The notes beneath the pieces were generated by a model, which had not been told where the DNA came from, did not search any database, and saw only the letters and a list, made by a program, of their open reading frames with translations. Positions 33,101-47,200 of a stretch of DNA of 64,000 nucleotides are shown here, piece by piece (within the stretch, counting starts at the first letter, position 1; each line of letters opens with the position of its first letter). The stretch comes from Hedera helix (taxonomy: Eukaryota > Streptophyta > Magnoliopsida > Apiales > Araliaceae): the NCBI GenBank assembly GCA_947179155.2, contig OX359282.1, forward strand, positions 29,753,721 to 29,817,720, read 5' to 3'. The position numbers and the translations under genes are program-made.

Positions 33101-33655
33101 TGATCAGGAACTGTGAATTTTTATTATCATGACTAATGGTATTTCAGATGATAAAAGTTGATGATATTTTTACAAAAAAGAGAAGCGAGTGGACATTATA
33201 GTCTGCATTATTCTTCTAATAGATTGCTCATTCCGCTGCTATTATTGATCTGAACGTTGTTTAAGAATTTAACTACAGTTTTTGATATAAACCTTGTAGT
33301 CTATTGTATTCTATCAAGAACTCAACTGTTGAAGGCTAATGATAATTTATTCGTCATTATCTTAGTCATGATATTTCTTACTGGGCTATTTGAGCTCACC
33401 CTTTCTTTTCGTTCCATTGTTTTTCAACAGGAGATGAGAACGTAACGGGGTCTAGCCGGGGAATGGAGTGAGAGTGCGGGGATAGCTATCATAGTCTTCA
33501 CGTGTTATAAAATAGTGTGGCAATAATAATGAAGACTTAGTTGTGTTGTGTTATCCACTGTATTGTTGTACGTTGTATTTCATTGTAATAATTTTGTTGT
33601 AGTCTTTTGACGACTCAAGTTTGGGCTGTGTGGGCTCAGATTTGGGGGCGTCACA
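30154..33655 (+). repeat. Array LTR c (Tekay-like, 3502 bp)
   Basis: Nearly identical to LTR b; three differences were noticed by eye (near 30767, 31658 and 32225). The TATA box is at 31114. Flanks are TAAGG and CCGCA as for the other array LTRs. Confidence 0.95.
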
Positions 33656-36600
33656 CCGCAAGCTCTTTCAAAGTTCGATTTCTAGCAATGATTTCCATCT
33701 TTAACCTGCATAACTCAAATAAAATATAAAAACTAGAAAAAAAACTAAGAATAAATTACTAAATTAAAATAAAATTTATAAAAGCACAAAAATAAATAAA
33801 ATATTTCCCTGGCAACGGCGCCAAAATTTGGTATGCTGTCGCAGGCACCCAAACATAAAATCTTACTTTTGAAAAATATTAATATAGTAGTATAAGCAAA
33901 AGTCGATCCCACAGAGAATGATTAATTTTATTTTATTTTTTCGTAAACCAAAATTGGGGGGTTTTTAATTAAAGAAATAATTTAAATAAAATTAACTAAA
34001 ATAAATATGCAAGAAATAAATAAGAAGAAAAAGCCTTGGTTTAAGTCAACATCCACCGTCAAGAATTTACAACTGATCACTGATGCAAGAATAACTCAAT
34101 TCATATTTTGAACGTTCACCGTAGAAATAACTACTCGCAGGTGGAATAATTTTTCTCATCTCTCCTTAATTTTAGATAAGTAGAGCCACTTGGTCTAAAT
34201 ACCCTTACTACTAAACAACCTCCGGCACTTGCTAAAAATTTAATTTAATAGCAGTTTTAAGAATTAGAGAGATCGTTGAACTAAGCAACACAAGCCACTT
34301 GTTTGCATTTAATTTAGATGAATATTCTTCCTAAGATAAAATAATCTTTTGATCTGCAAAATAATTATTAAACTTGGTTGCTTCACCAACAACAGCAGAT
34401 TATTATGAATAATAAACTAGTAGTACCCCTAGCAATTAAACAAATCAATCATAAAATTAAGCACAGAAAAATATTCAATACTCAAAATATAAATTGAACA
34501 ATTAAAATAAATTAGATCTCACAGTGTATAAATCTTGATGGCTTCAATTACTTAAACCAAGAAAAATAATTTAACTACTCATAGTTGTAGAGAATACCAA
34601 AGAATATAAGAGAGAATTTTTCTAATGAAAAGTTGTATATTACATTGCGTCTTAAGCCCTCTATTTATAGGCTACATATTTCTCCTAACCCTAATAGAAA
34701 TTATACTTTCCAAACCCTAATAGAATTTAAAATACAAAATAAATAAATATAAAAATTATTATTTATTTTCCTATTCCAAATTGTTTTTGGATTACTAAAT
34801 ATATTTGCTTCATGAAACCATGCGGAAAAAGGAAAACAACTTCAGCCAAACACCTGGGACCCACGCGGTAGGAGAGAGAAAGAAAGAAACAGCAGCTGCC
34901 AGCCACCTCTCCTTTTTACCATTGGCGTGTGTCTTACACGCGCCTGTTGCTTACCCATGTGGTCGCGAATTGCGCGCAGTTCTTCTCCATAAGATGCACG
35001 GCCGTGCATTGCGCGCGGTCCTTTTGCTGTTAAACCTTTAGGTCGAACGACGTCGTCCTAGTGCATGCCAGCTGCTTCATCCTTTTGCACGCATGGCGTG
35101 TCCATCCCTCGCAGGTTTAATTACGAAATTGCCATCAAAGCTGCTAAATTACCAAATTGCCACTAGACTTTTATTTTTCTACAAAATAAAATATAAATTA
35201 ATTAAAAATAAATAAAAATAATATAAAATTACTAAAAATAATAATAATGCAAAATGATAAACAAAACAACTAAAACACTAAAAATACTATAAAACTCACA
35301 AATAATTAAGCATAAAATATCTAATAAATTGATATAAAATCGACTTATCAGTCACGAAAGGAAAGGAGCTGCCAGCTATCAGCGTCAGCGGAGGGTTGAC
35401 TTGGTCAGTTGAGCTTAAGGCGTGTTTAGCTTCGCGTTTTTGCTGGAATTCAAGATTTGTTGCTTTAATTTGATTTCAAATTGGATTTTTATTCCACGTT
35501 ATCTTAGAATTATTATTGTACTCCTATAAATACATTATTTTAGCACATTACATTAATTAGCAGATTATTAGAGACATTAGACATATTTAGGGAGCTCTAT
35601 CTCAGGTCTCTCCTATCTCTCTCAATTCTCTTGTATATTATTTTTATTATGTTTGGCTAATTTTTTTATTCAGTTCTAAAGGGATGTTGAACCTTATTTT
35701 CAGTTAATGGTTTAATTGAGTTATTATTATTTATTATTTCTTATATGAGATTTATTCTTGATAATCTATTTTCATTGTTTGAATAATATTTGATTTGATT
35801 AATTTAATGTGGCTAGTTAAATTGATTGAGTTTTGATTATCTGGTAGATTAAGATATAGTATTAAACAAACAATATTGTATCTGATCATAAGTAGCGATT
35901 AATAATATTTGATCATGGCCAAGCTTTTTGAATATTATTATGATTATCAAGAAGGCAAGTTAAATAATCTGCGATTGTGTGATTGTTCTTTGGAATAATT
36001 TAATTCCCTAATTCTTAATGCTACTGTTATATTAAATCTAGACTGATAGTTCTAGGTTATATAATAGTTAGGGTCTAGTGGGGGCGATTGTCACATTAGA
36101 TTTAAAACCTAAGGGAAATTTCGGGTAATTAAACGATTGTGGTTACCTAGGGTTATTAATTTCATTGAGGGGTGAATATTGACTAACTTGATTATATTAT
36201 TACTGTGAAAATGTGATATTGAATTAAAAAACTGAATTCTTTAATTTATTAGTTAATTTTATTAGTTTACTTTTGTTTATTTAGTTAATTATAATTAATT
36301 AAAAGCCCCTATTCTAGTTTACATTGCATAAAAATAAATTAATCATTCTCCGTGGGTTCGACTATTGCTTACTATTATACTGATTTTGTGATTGAAAGTA
36401 AGGATTAATTTTGAATTATTAATGACAGCTTCCAAATTTTGGTGCCGTTGTCGGGGAATGATTTTAATTTGTTTTTGTGTTTTTGTAAACTTTATTTTAA
36501 TTTAGTAATTTTTCTTAGATTTTATTTTTTTTCTCTAGTTTTTCATTGTTTAATTGAGTTTTGCAAGTGAATGATGGAAGTCATGCATGATTATGTCAAT

Positions 36601-37216
36601 GAGGTAAATATTTCTTCTCTTAAGTAACAAATTGATAGTCTAACTTCTTTTGTTTATCAAATGGTTGTAGGTAATACGCAACCGATGGAAGCTTTTAGGA
36701 TTTGTGCGGTAATAGGATACCCAACTAATATTTGCCCAATGCTTCGAGAGGAGCCCTATGAACAAGTTAATGCATATGGTGGTTTCCTTGGTCAATCAAA
36801 AAGGAGATATGATTCCTATTTAAATACGTATAATTCAGGATAGAGGGATCATCATAATTTCAGCTATGAGAATTCATTAGTGAATTGGCACGCAAACCAA
36901 AACTTTTTAAAGAATCCACAGTACATGTAACAATATCCCCAACAACAACATGATCAATTGTCTAATTCTGATATGTCTTTAGAAAATATGTTTAAAGCTT
37001 TCATGACTCAGGCATAGCAATTCCAACAAGAGACGAAAACTTCCATATATAATTTGGAGAATCAAATGAATCAGTTTGCTACTACAGTTGGTCAATTAGA
37101 TTTTCAAAGGTCATTCTTTCCATCGACAACGCAAGAGGAAGCAGACAACATCAGTGCAAAATCGAACAGTATCAATGTCGACAATGATGTTCTTTGAGGT
37201 GATGTCATGCCTAAGG
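33656..37216. repeat. Array spacer 3 (3561 bp)
   Basis: Minus-strand Athila LTR 33834-35350, truncated plus-strand LTR 35351-36429, gag remnant. It shares CACCTGGG and TCAAAAAGGAG with spacer 4 and has private changes (TTTTCTCATCTCTCC near 34155, AATTTAACTACTC near 34570). Confidence 0.88.
36571..37216 (+). pseudogene. Athila gag remnant in spacer 3
   Basis: Same broken frame as in the other spacers, with the terminal TGA before GGTGATGTC retained. A GAA-to-AAA change (Glu to Lys near 36800) is shared with spacer 4. Confidence 0.78.
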
Positions 37217-40200
37217 TGTAAGACCCCGAATTTATGAAATACAAAATTTAATTTTTCTTCATATATATTTTTCCTGAAACAGTAAATGGTTAAATTGACA
37301 AAATTGAAAGTTAAGGATGTTATGTGTAAATTTTATTTTGTCGGACAATATTCTTTTTGTCGGGGAATATTCGTTTTGTCGGGGAATATTCGGGCCGTAC
37401 GACGGCGCCGAAATAACTAATTATTGGTGGAGCCCACAACGGAATAATTGTCGGGTATAGAAAACGACAGAAGTAACCTTTTTAAATAAAAATAGTCAAC
37501 GGTGTTAACTGTTAAAATATCGGTGATAAAAGAATAGTAGCATACGGTAATTTATGGTATTTTATTGTGGCACACGGTATTCTACAGTAGCACACGGTAT
37601 TGCACAGTGTCTCATATTATTGACACCGTAACTGTTACGCATCATTTCATCAATAATTGTCACTGCATAATATTTTATATTATCAATTCAATTATTGTTG
37701 CTACACAGTATTTTGCATTATTGATTCAATAATTGTCATTACACTGTATTTCATATTATCGAGTCAATAATTGTTGGTGCACTGTAGTTTAAAATTATTG
37801 AATCTAATAATTGTCACAGTAGCAAATATACTGTAATTTATATTATTAAATTAATAAAATTATGTAACGTGTTTCTTACATTATTATGGTAATATTATTT
37901 TATATGTTGGACTCACAGGAAGAATAAATAAATAAATAAAAAAATAAAATAATTAATTTTACTAGTTGAAATAGTGACGTGAATAGTAACGTGAATAGTG
38001 ACGTGAATAGTAACGTGAATAGTAAGTGAATAGTAAGAAACATGTGGGACCCACTGTGGGGCCCACACTAAATGTGAGAAATGTGTTTGCTGGGAATGGG
38101 TTGGTGGAGGTTGCGCAGCAGCCTCTGCTGAATTTTTTTCTGTTCACCTACCACGCATAGTGCCTTATTTTCTCCTATAAATAGCTTGTTCAGCTGAATA
38201 GAAAAATCACACCTAAAACATAAAATTTTTCTATAAGAATTTTATGAGTTTTCTCTGAGAATAGTAAGGTTATTTTGAGAGTTTGAAAGCCAAAAGGAGT
38301 GCAGGAATTTTTCAAGTAAGTCTTTTATTAAAGAGTAGTAATTTTATAAATTCCTATATTTCACGGTATTCACAAATCTTCCTTTAGAAGACTCTTCTTT
38401 AAGAAGATTCATTTTTAAAAGCTTTCTTTGGAAGATTTATTTTAGAATATTATTTTTAAAACTATTTAAAAGTAGTTATATTATACTACAAAAATTATGT
38501 TAAATATATATAATTTTGATAATTCATATTATACGAGTTATCATACACTTTGAAATTTATATGTGGAAATTACTAATTTTATTATAAAAATATAGGTTGA
38601 TCAACCTCATTTAAATCAATATCCAGTCACGTGTTAAGGTAAGGAATATCAATCTTTTCACACTCTTAAACTTATTACGGTAAGGGGTATCACTCTTTTC
38701 ATCATCATAAATGGATATTATTTTCTTTCTTACTTGAAGGGATTATCATTCTTTGATTCTCGAAAATAATATCGTTTCTTTCTTGTGCCATTTATTTCCA
38801 TGTATTAAATTGTGGGAATAACCTTACGGCGCGGTTTACCGCCTGTTGGTGAATAACCTTTTGTATTCATTCCTTATTAATCTCTGAGAATAACCTTACG
38901 GTGCGGATTATCGCCTGTTTGGTGAATAACTCTTCGTATTCAAATTGATGGGAATAACCTTACGGCGCGGATTATCGCCTGTTTGGTGAATAACTCTTTG
39001 TATTCAAATTCTATTAAATTGTGGGAATAACTTATGGCGCGGTTTACCGCCTGTTGGTGAATAACCTTTTGTATTCATTCCTTATTAATCTTTGAGAATA
39101 ACCTTACGGTGCGGATTATCGCCTGTTTGGTGAATAACTCTTCGTATTCAAATTGATGGGAATAACCTTACGGCGCGGATTATCGCCTGTTTGGTGAATA
39201 ACTATTCGTATTCAAATTGATGGGAATAACCTTACGGTGCGGATTATCGCCTGTTGGTGAATAACCCTTTTTATTTGTCTCGTGTGGAAATAATTTGTCT
39301 ACACGAATTATCACATGACACTTTTATTCCATATTCGTAAGTGATATCATTTTCCTTTATACTCATAAGGGATACCATCTTTTTCATCTTCCATTATTCA
39401 AACTTACTATGGTAAAGGATATTAATTTCCTTCACCTTTTGTAAATCAAACCTGCTACGGTAAGGGATATTATTTTCTTTCATACTCCTAAATCGAAACT
39501 TATTATGGAACTATTGCTTCTATAATTCCTGAAAATATTATATGTTCCATAATAGTTGAACTTCATTATTTCAACTGAACCTTCCTATTTACGTGAACAT
39601 TTCTATTGAACTGTAACCGTTATTCTGAACTGTGGATCTTGAATATCATTTTTAAATTTCACTCCACATCATGTTGGCAATTTGGACATTATTTGAATCT
39701 GCACAAAGTAAACTTCTGATACTTATTGTTTATCCTGTTCTTCTGTTCATCATTTGTATCACTGTTATTTGTATTAATCATCAAGAATCAAGCTGTTGTG
39801 AATATCTGTGGCCGGGGGCACAGATGTGATATAATTGTTGAACAGATGATAGGTTAAAGGCGATATACTAGGTTAAAGGCGATACATCTGTTCGGTGTCT
39901 TTTATGGCACGTGGTGAATGTTCTCTTTGGCCCGTAGTGCAAAGATGAACTATTGGTTGGTATGATTATGACCAAAGGCTGAATCTGGTATAATCATGAT
40001 CGTTGGTGCTTTATTGAATATCTTTGGCCCGTAGTGCAAAGATGAACTGTTGATTGGTATGATTATTACCAAAGGCTGAATCTGGTATAATCATGACCGT
40101 TGGTGTTATATTAAATGTCTTTGGCCCGTAGTGCAAATATGAACTGTTGATCTGCATGATTATGATCAGGAACTGTGAATTTTTATTATCATGACTAATG

Positions 40201-40717
40201 GTATTTCAGATGATAAAAGTTGATGATATTTTTACAAAAAAGAGAAGCGAGTGGACATTATAGTCTGCATTATTCTTCTAATAGATTGCTCATTCCGCTG
40301 CTATTATTGATCTGAACGTTGTTTAAGAATTTAACTACAGTTTTTGATATAAACCTTGTAGTCTATTGTATTCTATCAAGAACTCAACTGTTGAAGGCTA
40401 ATGATAATTTATTCGTCATTATCTTAGTCATGATATTTCTTACTGGGCTATTTGAGCTCACCCTTTCTTTTCGTTCCATTGTTTTTCAACAGGAGATGAG
40501 AACGTAACGGGGTCTAGCCGGGGAATGGAGTGAGAGTGCGGGGATAGCTATCATAGTCTTCACGTGTTATAAAATAGTGTGGCAATAATAATGAAGACTT
40601 AGTTGTGTTGTGTTATCCACTGTATTGTTGTACGTTGTATTTCATTGTAATAATTTTGTTGTAGTCTTTTGACGACTCAAGTTTGGGCTGTGTGGGCTCA
40701 GATTTGGGGGCGTCACA
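37217..40717 (+). repeat. Array LTR d (Tekay-like, 3501 bp)
   Basis: One T is missing in the poly-T run near 38130 compared with LTR b. It carries GTACGACGG, as in elements 1 and 3, but the inner-array variants further right. It is therefore mosaic between LTR types, as expected from recombination or gene conversion. The TATA box is at 38176. Confidence 0.95.
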
Positions 40718-43632
40718 CCGCAAGCTCTTTCAAAGTTCGATTTCTAGCAATGATTTCCATCTTTAACCTGCATAACTCAAATAAAATATAAAAACTAGAA
40801 AAAAAACTAAGAATAAATTACTAAATTAAAATAAAATTTATAAAAGCACAAAAATAAATAAAATATTTCCCTGGCAACGGCGCCAAAATTTGGTATGCTG
40901 TCGCAGGCACCCAAACATAAAATCTTACTTTTGAAAAATATTAATATAGTAGTATAAGCAAAAGTCGATCCCACAGAGAATGATTAATTTTATTTTATTT
41001 TTTCGTAAACCAAAATTGGGGGGTTTTTAATTAAAGAAATAATTTAAATAAAATTAACTAAAATAAATATGCAAGAAATAAATAAGAAGAAAAAGCCTTG
41101 GTTTAAGTCAACATCCACCGTCAAGAATTTACAACTGATCACTGATGCAAGAATAACTCAATTCATATTTTGAACGTTCACCGTAGAAATAACTACTCGC
41201 AGGTGGAATAATTTTTCTCCTCTCTCCTTAATTTTAGATAAGTAGAGCCACTTGGTCTAAATACCCTTACTACTAAACAACCTCCGGCACTTGCTAAAAA
41301 TTTAATTTAATAGCAGTTTTAAGAATTAGAGAGATCGTTGAACTAAGCAACACAAGCCACTTGTTTGCATTTAATTTAGATGAATATTCTTCCTAAGATA
41401 AAATAATCTTTTGATCTGCAAAATAATTATTAAACTTGGTTGCTTCACCAACAACAGCAGATTATTATGAATAATAAACTAGTAGTACCCCTAGCAATTA
41501 AACAAATCAATCATAAAATTAAGCACAGAAAAATATTCAATACTCAAAATATAAATTGAACAATTAAAATAAATTAGATCTCACAGTGTATAAATCTTGA
41601 TGGCTTCAATTACTTAAACCAAGAAAAATAATTTAGCTACTCATAGTTGTAGAGAATACCAAAGAATATAAGAGAGAATTTTTCTAATGAAAAGTTGTAT
41701 ATTACATTGCGTCTTAAGCCCTCTATTTATAGGCTACATATTTCTCCTAACCCTAATAGAAATTATACTTTCCAAACCCTAATAGAATTTAAAATACAAA
41801 ATAAATAAATATAAAAATTATTATTTATTTTCATATTCCAAATTGTTTTTGGATTACTAAATATATTTGCTTCATGAAACCATGCGGAAAAAGGAAAACA
41901 ACTTCAGCCAAACACCTGGGACCCACGCGGTAGGAGAGAGAAAGAAAGAAACAGCAGCTGCCAGCCACCTCTCCTTTTTACCATTGGCGTGTGTCTTACA
42001 CGCGCCTGTTGCTTACCCATGTGGTCGCGAATTGCGCGCAGTTCTTCTCCATAAGATGCACGGCCGTGCATTGCGCGCGGTCCTTTTGCTGTTAAACCTT
42101 TAGGTCGAACGACGTCGTCCTAGTGCATGCCAGCTGCTTCATCCTTTTGCACGCATGGCGTGTCCATCCCTCGCAGGTTTAATTACGAAATTGCCATCAA
42201 AGCTGCTAAATTACCAAATTGCCACTAGACTTTTATTTTTCTACAAAATAAAATATAAATTAATTAAAAATAAATAAAAATAATATAAAATTACTAAAAA
42301 TAATAATAATGCAAAATGATAAACAAAACAACTAAAACACTAAAAATACTATAAAACTCACAAATAATTAAGCATAAAATATCTAATAAATTGATATAAA
42401 ATCGACTTATCAGTCACGAAAGGAAAGGAGCTGCCAGCTATCAGCGTCAGCGGAGGGTTGACTTGGTCAGTTGAGCTTAAGGCGTGTTTAGCTTCGCGTT
42501 TTTGCTGGAATTCAAGATTTGTTGCTTTAATTTGATTTCAAATTGGATTTTTATTCCACGTTATCTTAGAATTATTATTGTACTCCTATAAATACATTAT
42601 TTTAGCACATTACATTAATTAGCAGATTATTAGAGACATTAGACATATTTAGGGAGCTCTATCTCAGGTCTCTCCTATCTCTCTCAATTCTCTTGTATAT
42701 TATTTTTATTATGTTTGGCTAATTTTTTTATTCAGTTCTAAAGGGATGTTGAACCTTATTTTCAGTTAATGGTTTAATTGAGTTATTATTATTTATTATT
42801 TCTTATATGAGATTTATTCTTGATAATCTATTTTCATTGTTTGAATAATATTTGATTTGATTAATTTAATGTGGCTAGTTAAATTGATTGAGTTTTGATT
42901 ATCTGGTAGATTAAGATATAGTATTAAACAAACAATATTGTATCTGATCATAAGTAGCGATTAATAATATTTGATCATGGCCAAGCTTTTTGAATATTAT
43001 TATGATTATCAAGAAGGCAAGTTAAATAATCTGCGATTGTGTGATTGTTCTTTGGAATAATTTAATTCCCTAATTCTTAATGCTACTGTTATATTAAATC
43101 TAGACTGATAGTTCTAGGTTATATAATAGTTAGGGTCTAGTGGGGGCGATTGTCACATTAGATTTAAAACCTAAGGGAAATTTCGGGTAATTAAACGATT
43201 GTGGTTACCTAGGGTTATTAATTTCATTGAGGGGTGAATATTGACTAACTTGATTATATTATTACTGTGAAAATGTGATATTGAATTAAAAAACTGAATT
43301 CTTTAATTTATTAGTTAATTTTATTAGTTTACTTTTGTTTATTTAGTTAATTATAATTAATTAAAAGCCCCTATTCTAGTTTACATTGCATAAAAATAAA
43401 TTAATCATTCTCCGTGGGTTCGACTATTGCTTACTATTATACTGATTTTGTGATTGAAAGTAAGGATTAATTTTGAATTATTAATGACAGCTTCCAAATT
43501 TTGGTGCCGTTGTCGGGGAATGATTTTAATTTGTTTTTGTGTTTTTGTAAACTTTATTTTAATTTAGTAATTTTTCTTAGATTTTATTTTTTTTCTCTAG
43601 TTTTTCATTGTTTAATTGAGTTTTGCAAGTGA

Positions 43633-44278
43633 ATGATGGAAGTCATGCATGATTATGTCAATGAGGTAAATATTTCTTCTCTTAAGTAACAAATTGATAG
43701 TCTAACTTCTTTTGTTTATCAAATGGTTGTAGGTAATACGCAACCGATGGAAGCTTTTAGGATTTGTGCGGTAATAGGATACCCAACTAATATTTGCCCA
43801 ATGCTTCGAGAGGAGCCCTATGAACAAGTTAATGCATATGGTGGTTTCCTTGGTCAATCAAAAAGGAGATATGATTCCTATTTAAATACGTATAATTCAG
43901 GATAGAGGGATCATCATAATTTCAGCTATGAGAATTCATTAGTGAATTGGCACGCAAACCAAAACTTTTTAAAGAATCCACAGTACATGTAACAATATCC
44001 CCAACAACAACATGATCAATTGTCTAATTCTGATATGTCTTTAGAAAATATGTTTAAAGCTTTCATGACTCAGGCATAGCAATTCCAACAAGAGACGAAA
44101 ACTTCCATATATAATTTGGAGAATCAAATGAATCAGTTTGCTACTACAGTTGGTCAATTAGATTTTCAAAGGTCATTCTTTCCATCGACAACGCAAGAGG
44201 AAGCAGACAACATCAGTGCAAAATCGAACAGTATCAATGTCGACAATGATGTTCTTTGTGGTGATGTCATGCCTAAGG
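43633..44278 (+). pseudogene. Athila gag remnant in spacer 4 (left part, interrupted by element 3)
   Basis: As in spacers 1-3 but with TGT (Cys) instead of TGA near 44258, so the last stop before GDVMPK is absent here. Earlier in-frame stops remain. The frame resumes after element 3 at 56129, where TAAGG continues as GTGGAGAAATTTTTTGG. Confidence 0.8.
44274..44278 (+). other. Target site duplication (left) of element 3: TAAGG
   Basis: TAAGG directly before TGTAAGACC matches 56124-56128 after the right LTR, which defines element 3 as one insertion into Athila gag. Confidence 0.93.
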
Positions 44279-47200
44279 TGTAAGACCCCGAATTTATGAA
44301 ATACAAAATTTAATTTTTCTTCATATATATTTTTCCTGAAACAGTAAATGGTTAAATTGACAAAATTGAAAGTTAAGGATGTTATGTGTAAATTTTACTT
44401 TGTCGGACAATATTCTTTTTGTCGGGGAATATTCGTTTTGTCGGGAAATATTCGGGCCGTACGACGGCGCCGAAATAACTAATTATTGGTGGAGCCCACA
44501 ACGGAATAATTGTCGGGTATAGAAAACGACAGAAGTAACCTTTTTAAATAAAAATAGTCAACGGTGTTAACTGTTAAAATACCGGTGATAAAAGAATAGT
44601 AGCATACGGTAATTTATGGTATTTTATTGTGGCACACGGTATTCTACAGTAGCACACGGTATTGCACAGTGTCTCATATTATTGACACCGTAACTGTTAC
44701 GCATCATTTCATCAATAATTGTCACTGCATAATATTTTATATTATCAATTCAATTATTGTTGCTACACAATATTTTGCATTATTGATTCAATAATTGTCA
44801 TTACACTGTATTTCATATCATCGAGTCAATAATTGTTGGTGCACTGTAGTTTAAAATTATTGAATCTAATAATTGTCACAGTAGTAAATATACTGTAATT
44901 TATATTATTAAATTAATAAAATTATGTAACGTGTTTCTTACATTATTATGGTAACATTATTTTATATGTTGGACTCACAGGAAGAATAAATAAATAAATA
45001 AAAAAATAAAAAAATTAATTTTACTATTTGAAATAGTAACGTGAATAGTGACGTGAATAGTAACGTGAATAGTAACGTGAATAGTAAGTGAATAGTAAGA
45101 AACATGTGGGACCCACTGTGGGGCCCACACGAAATGTGAGAAATGTGTTTGCTGGGAATGGGTTGGTGGAGGCTGCGCAGCAGCCTCTGCTGAATTTTTT
45201 TTCTGTTCACCTACCACGCATAGTGCCTTATTTTCTCCTATAAATATCTTGTTCAGCTGAATAGAAAAATCACACCTAAAACATAAAATTTTTCTATAAG
45301 AATTTTATGAGTTTTCTCTGAGAATAGTAAGGTTATTTTGAGAGTTTGAAAGCCAAAAGGAGTGCAGGAATTTTTCAAGTAAGTCTTTTATTAAAGAGTA
45401 GTAATTTTATAAATTCCTATTTTTCACGGTATTCACAAATCTTCCTTTAGAAGACTCTTCTTTAAGAAGATTCATTTTTAAAAGCTTTCTTTGGAAGATT
45501 TATTTTGGAATATTATTTTTAAAACTATTTAAAAGTAGTTATATTATACTACAAAAATTATGTTAAATATATATAATTTTGATAATTCATATTATACGAG
45601 TTATCATACACTTTGAAATTTATATGTGGAAATTACTAATTTTATTATAAAAATATAGGTTGATCAACCTCATTTAAATCAATATCCAGTCACGTGTTAA
45701 GGTAAGGAATATCAATCTTTTCACACTCTTAAACTTATTACGGTAAGGGGTATCACTCTTTTCATCATCATAAATGGATATTATTTTCTTTCTTACTTGA
45801 AGGGATTATCATTCTTTGATTCTCGAAAATAATATCGTTTCTTTCTTGTGCCATTTATTTCCATGTATTAAATTGTGGGAATAACCTTACGACGCGGTTT
45901 ACCGCCTGTTGGTGAATAACCTTTTGTATTCATTCCTTATTAATCTCTGAGAATAACCTTACGGTGCGGATTATCGCCTGTTTGGTGAATAACTCTTCGT
46001 ATTCAAATTGATGGGAATAACCTTACGGCGCGGATTACCGCCTGTTTGGTGAATAACTCTTTGTATTCAAATTCTATTAAATTGTGGGAATAACTTATGG
46101 CGCGGTTTACCGCCTGTTGGTGAATAACCTTTTGTATTCATTCCTTATTAATCTTTGAGAATAACCTTACGGTGCGGATTATCGCCTGTTTGGTGAATAA
46201 CTCTTCGTATTCAAATTGATGGGAATAACCTTACGGCACGGATTATCGCCTGTTTGGTGAATAACTATTCGTATTCAAATTGATGGGAATAACCTTACGG
46301 TGCGGATTATCGCCTGTTGGTGAATAACCCTTTTTATTTGTCTCGTGTGGAAATAATTTGTCTACACGAATTATCACATGACACTTTTATTCCATATTCG
46401 TAAGTGATATCATTTTCCTTTATACTCATAAGGGATACCATCTTTTTCATCTTCCATTATTCAAACTTACTATGGTAAAGGATATTAATTTCCTTCACCT
46501 TTTGTAAATCAAACCTGCTACGGTAAGGGATATTATTTTCTTTCATACTCCTAAATCGAAACTTATTATGGAACTATTGCTTCTATAATTCCTGAAAATA
46601 TTATATGTTCCATAATAGTTGAACTTCATTATTTCAACAGAACCTTCCTATTTACGTGAACCTTTCTATTGAACTGTAACCGTTATTCTGAACTGTGGAT
46701 CTTGAATATCATTTTTAAATTTCACTCCACATCATGTTGGCAATTTGAACATTATTTGAATCTGCACAAAGTAAACTTCTGATACTTATTGTTTATCCTG
46801 TTCTTCTGTTCATCATTTGTATCACTGTTATTTGTATTAATCATCAAGAATCAAGCTGTTGTGAATATCTGTGGCCGGGGGCACAGATGTGATATAATTG
46901 TTGAACAGATGATAGGTTAAAGGCGATATACTAGATTAAAGGCGATACATCTGTTCGGTGTCTTTTATGGCACGTGGTGAATGTTCTCTTTGGCCCGTAG
47001 TGCAAAGATGAACTGTTGGTTGGTATGATTATGACCAAAGGCTGAATCTGGTATAATCATGACCGTTGGTGCTTTATTGAATATCTTTGGCCCGTAGTGC
47101 AAAGATGAACTGTTGATTGGTATGATTATTACCAAAGGCTGAATCTGGTATAATCATGACCGTTGGTGTTATATTAAATGTCTTTGGCCCGTAGTGCAAA

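Larger units (their letters stand above)
19530..44278 (+). repeat. Tandem array: four Athila-derived spacers alternating with three Tekay LTRs (period about 7063 bp)
   Basis: Spacers at 19530-23090, 26593-30153, 33656-37216 and 40718-44278 are each exactly 3561 bp. The LTRs between them are 3502, 3502 and 3501 bp. Junctions are identical each time: LTR end GGCGTCACA joined to CCGCAAGCTC, and CATGCCTAAGG joined to LTR start TGTAAGACC. Copies differ by only a few substitutions. No primer site follows the LTRs inside the array and no target duplication frames any single inner LTR (TAAGG on the left, CCGCA on the right), so these are neither retrotransposed units nor ordinary solo LTRs. Unequal recombination between LTRs is the simplest origin. 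Confidence 0.9.
40718..44278. repeat. Array spacer 4 (3561 bp), bordering element 3
   Basis: Minus-strand Athila LTR 40896-42412, truncated plus-strand LTR 42413-43491, gag remnant ending in CCTAAGG, the left target duplication of element 3. Because it still joins in frame to the Athila sequence at 56129, it is probably the spacer copy at its original place. Confidence 0.9.

Noticed and set aside
19530..44278. Whole array as an assembly artefact
   Set aside because: Not fully excluded, but each unit has private substitutions (for example near 20274, 34155, 41832 and 44258) and one-base length changes, which simple false duplication would not produce.
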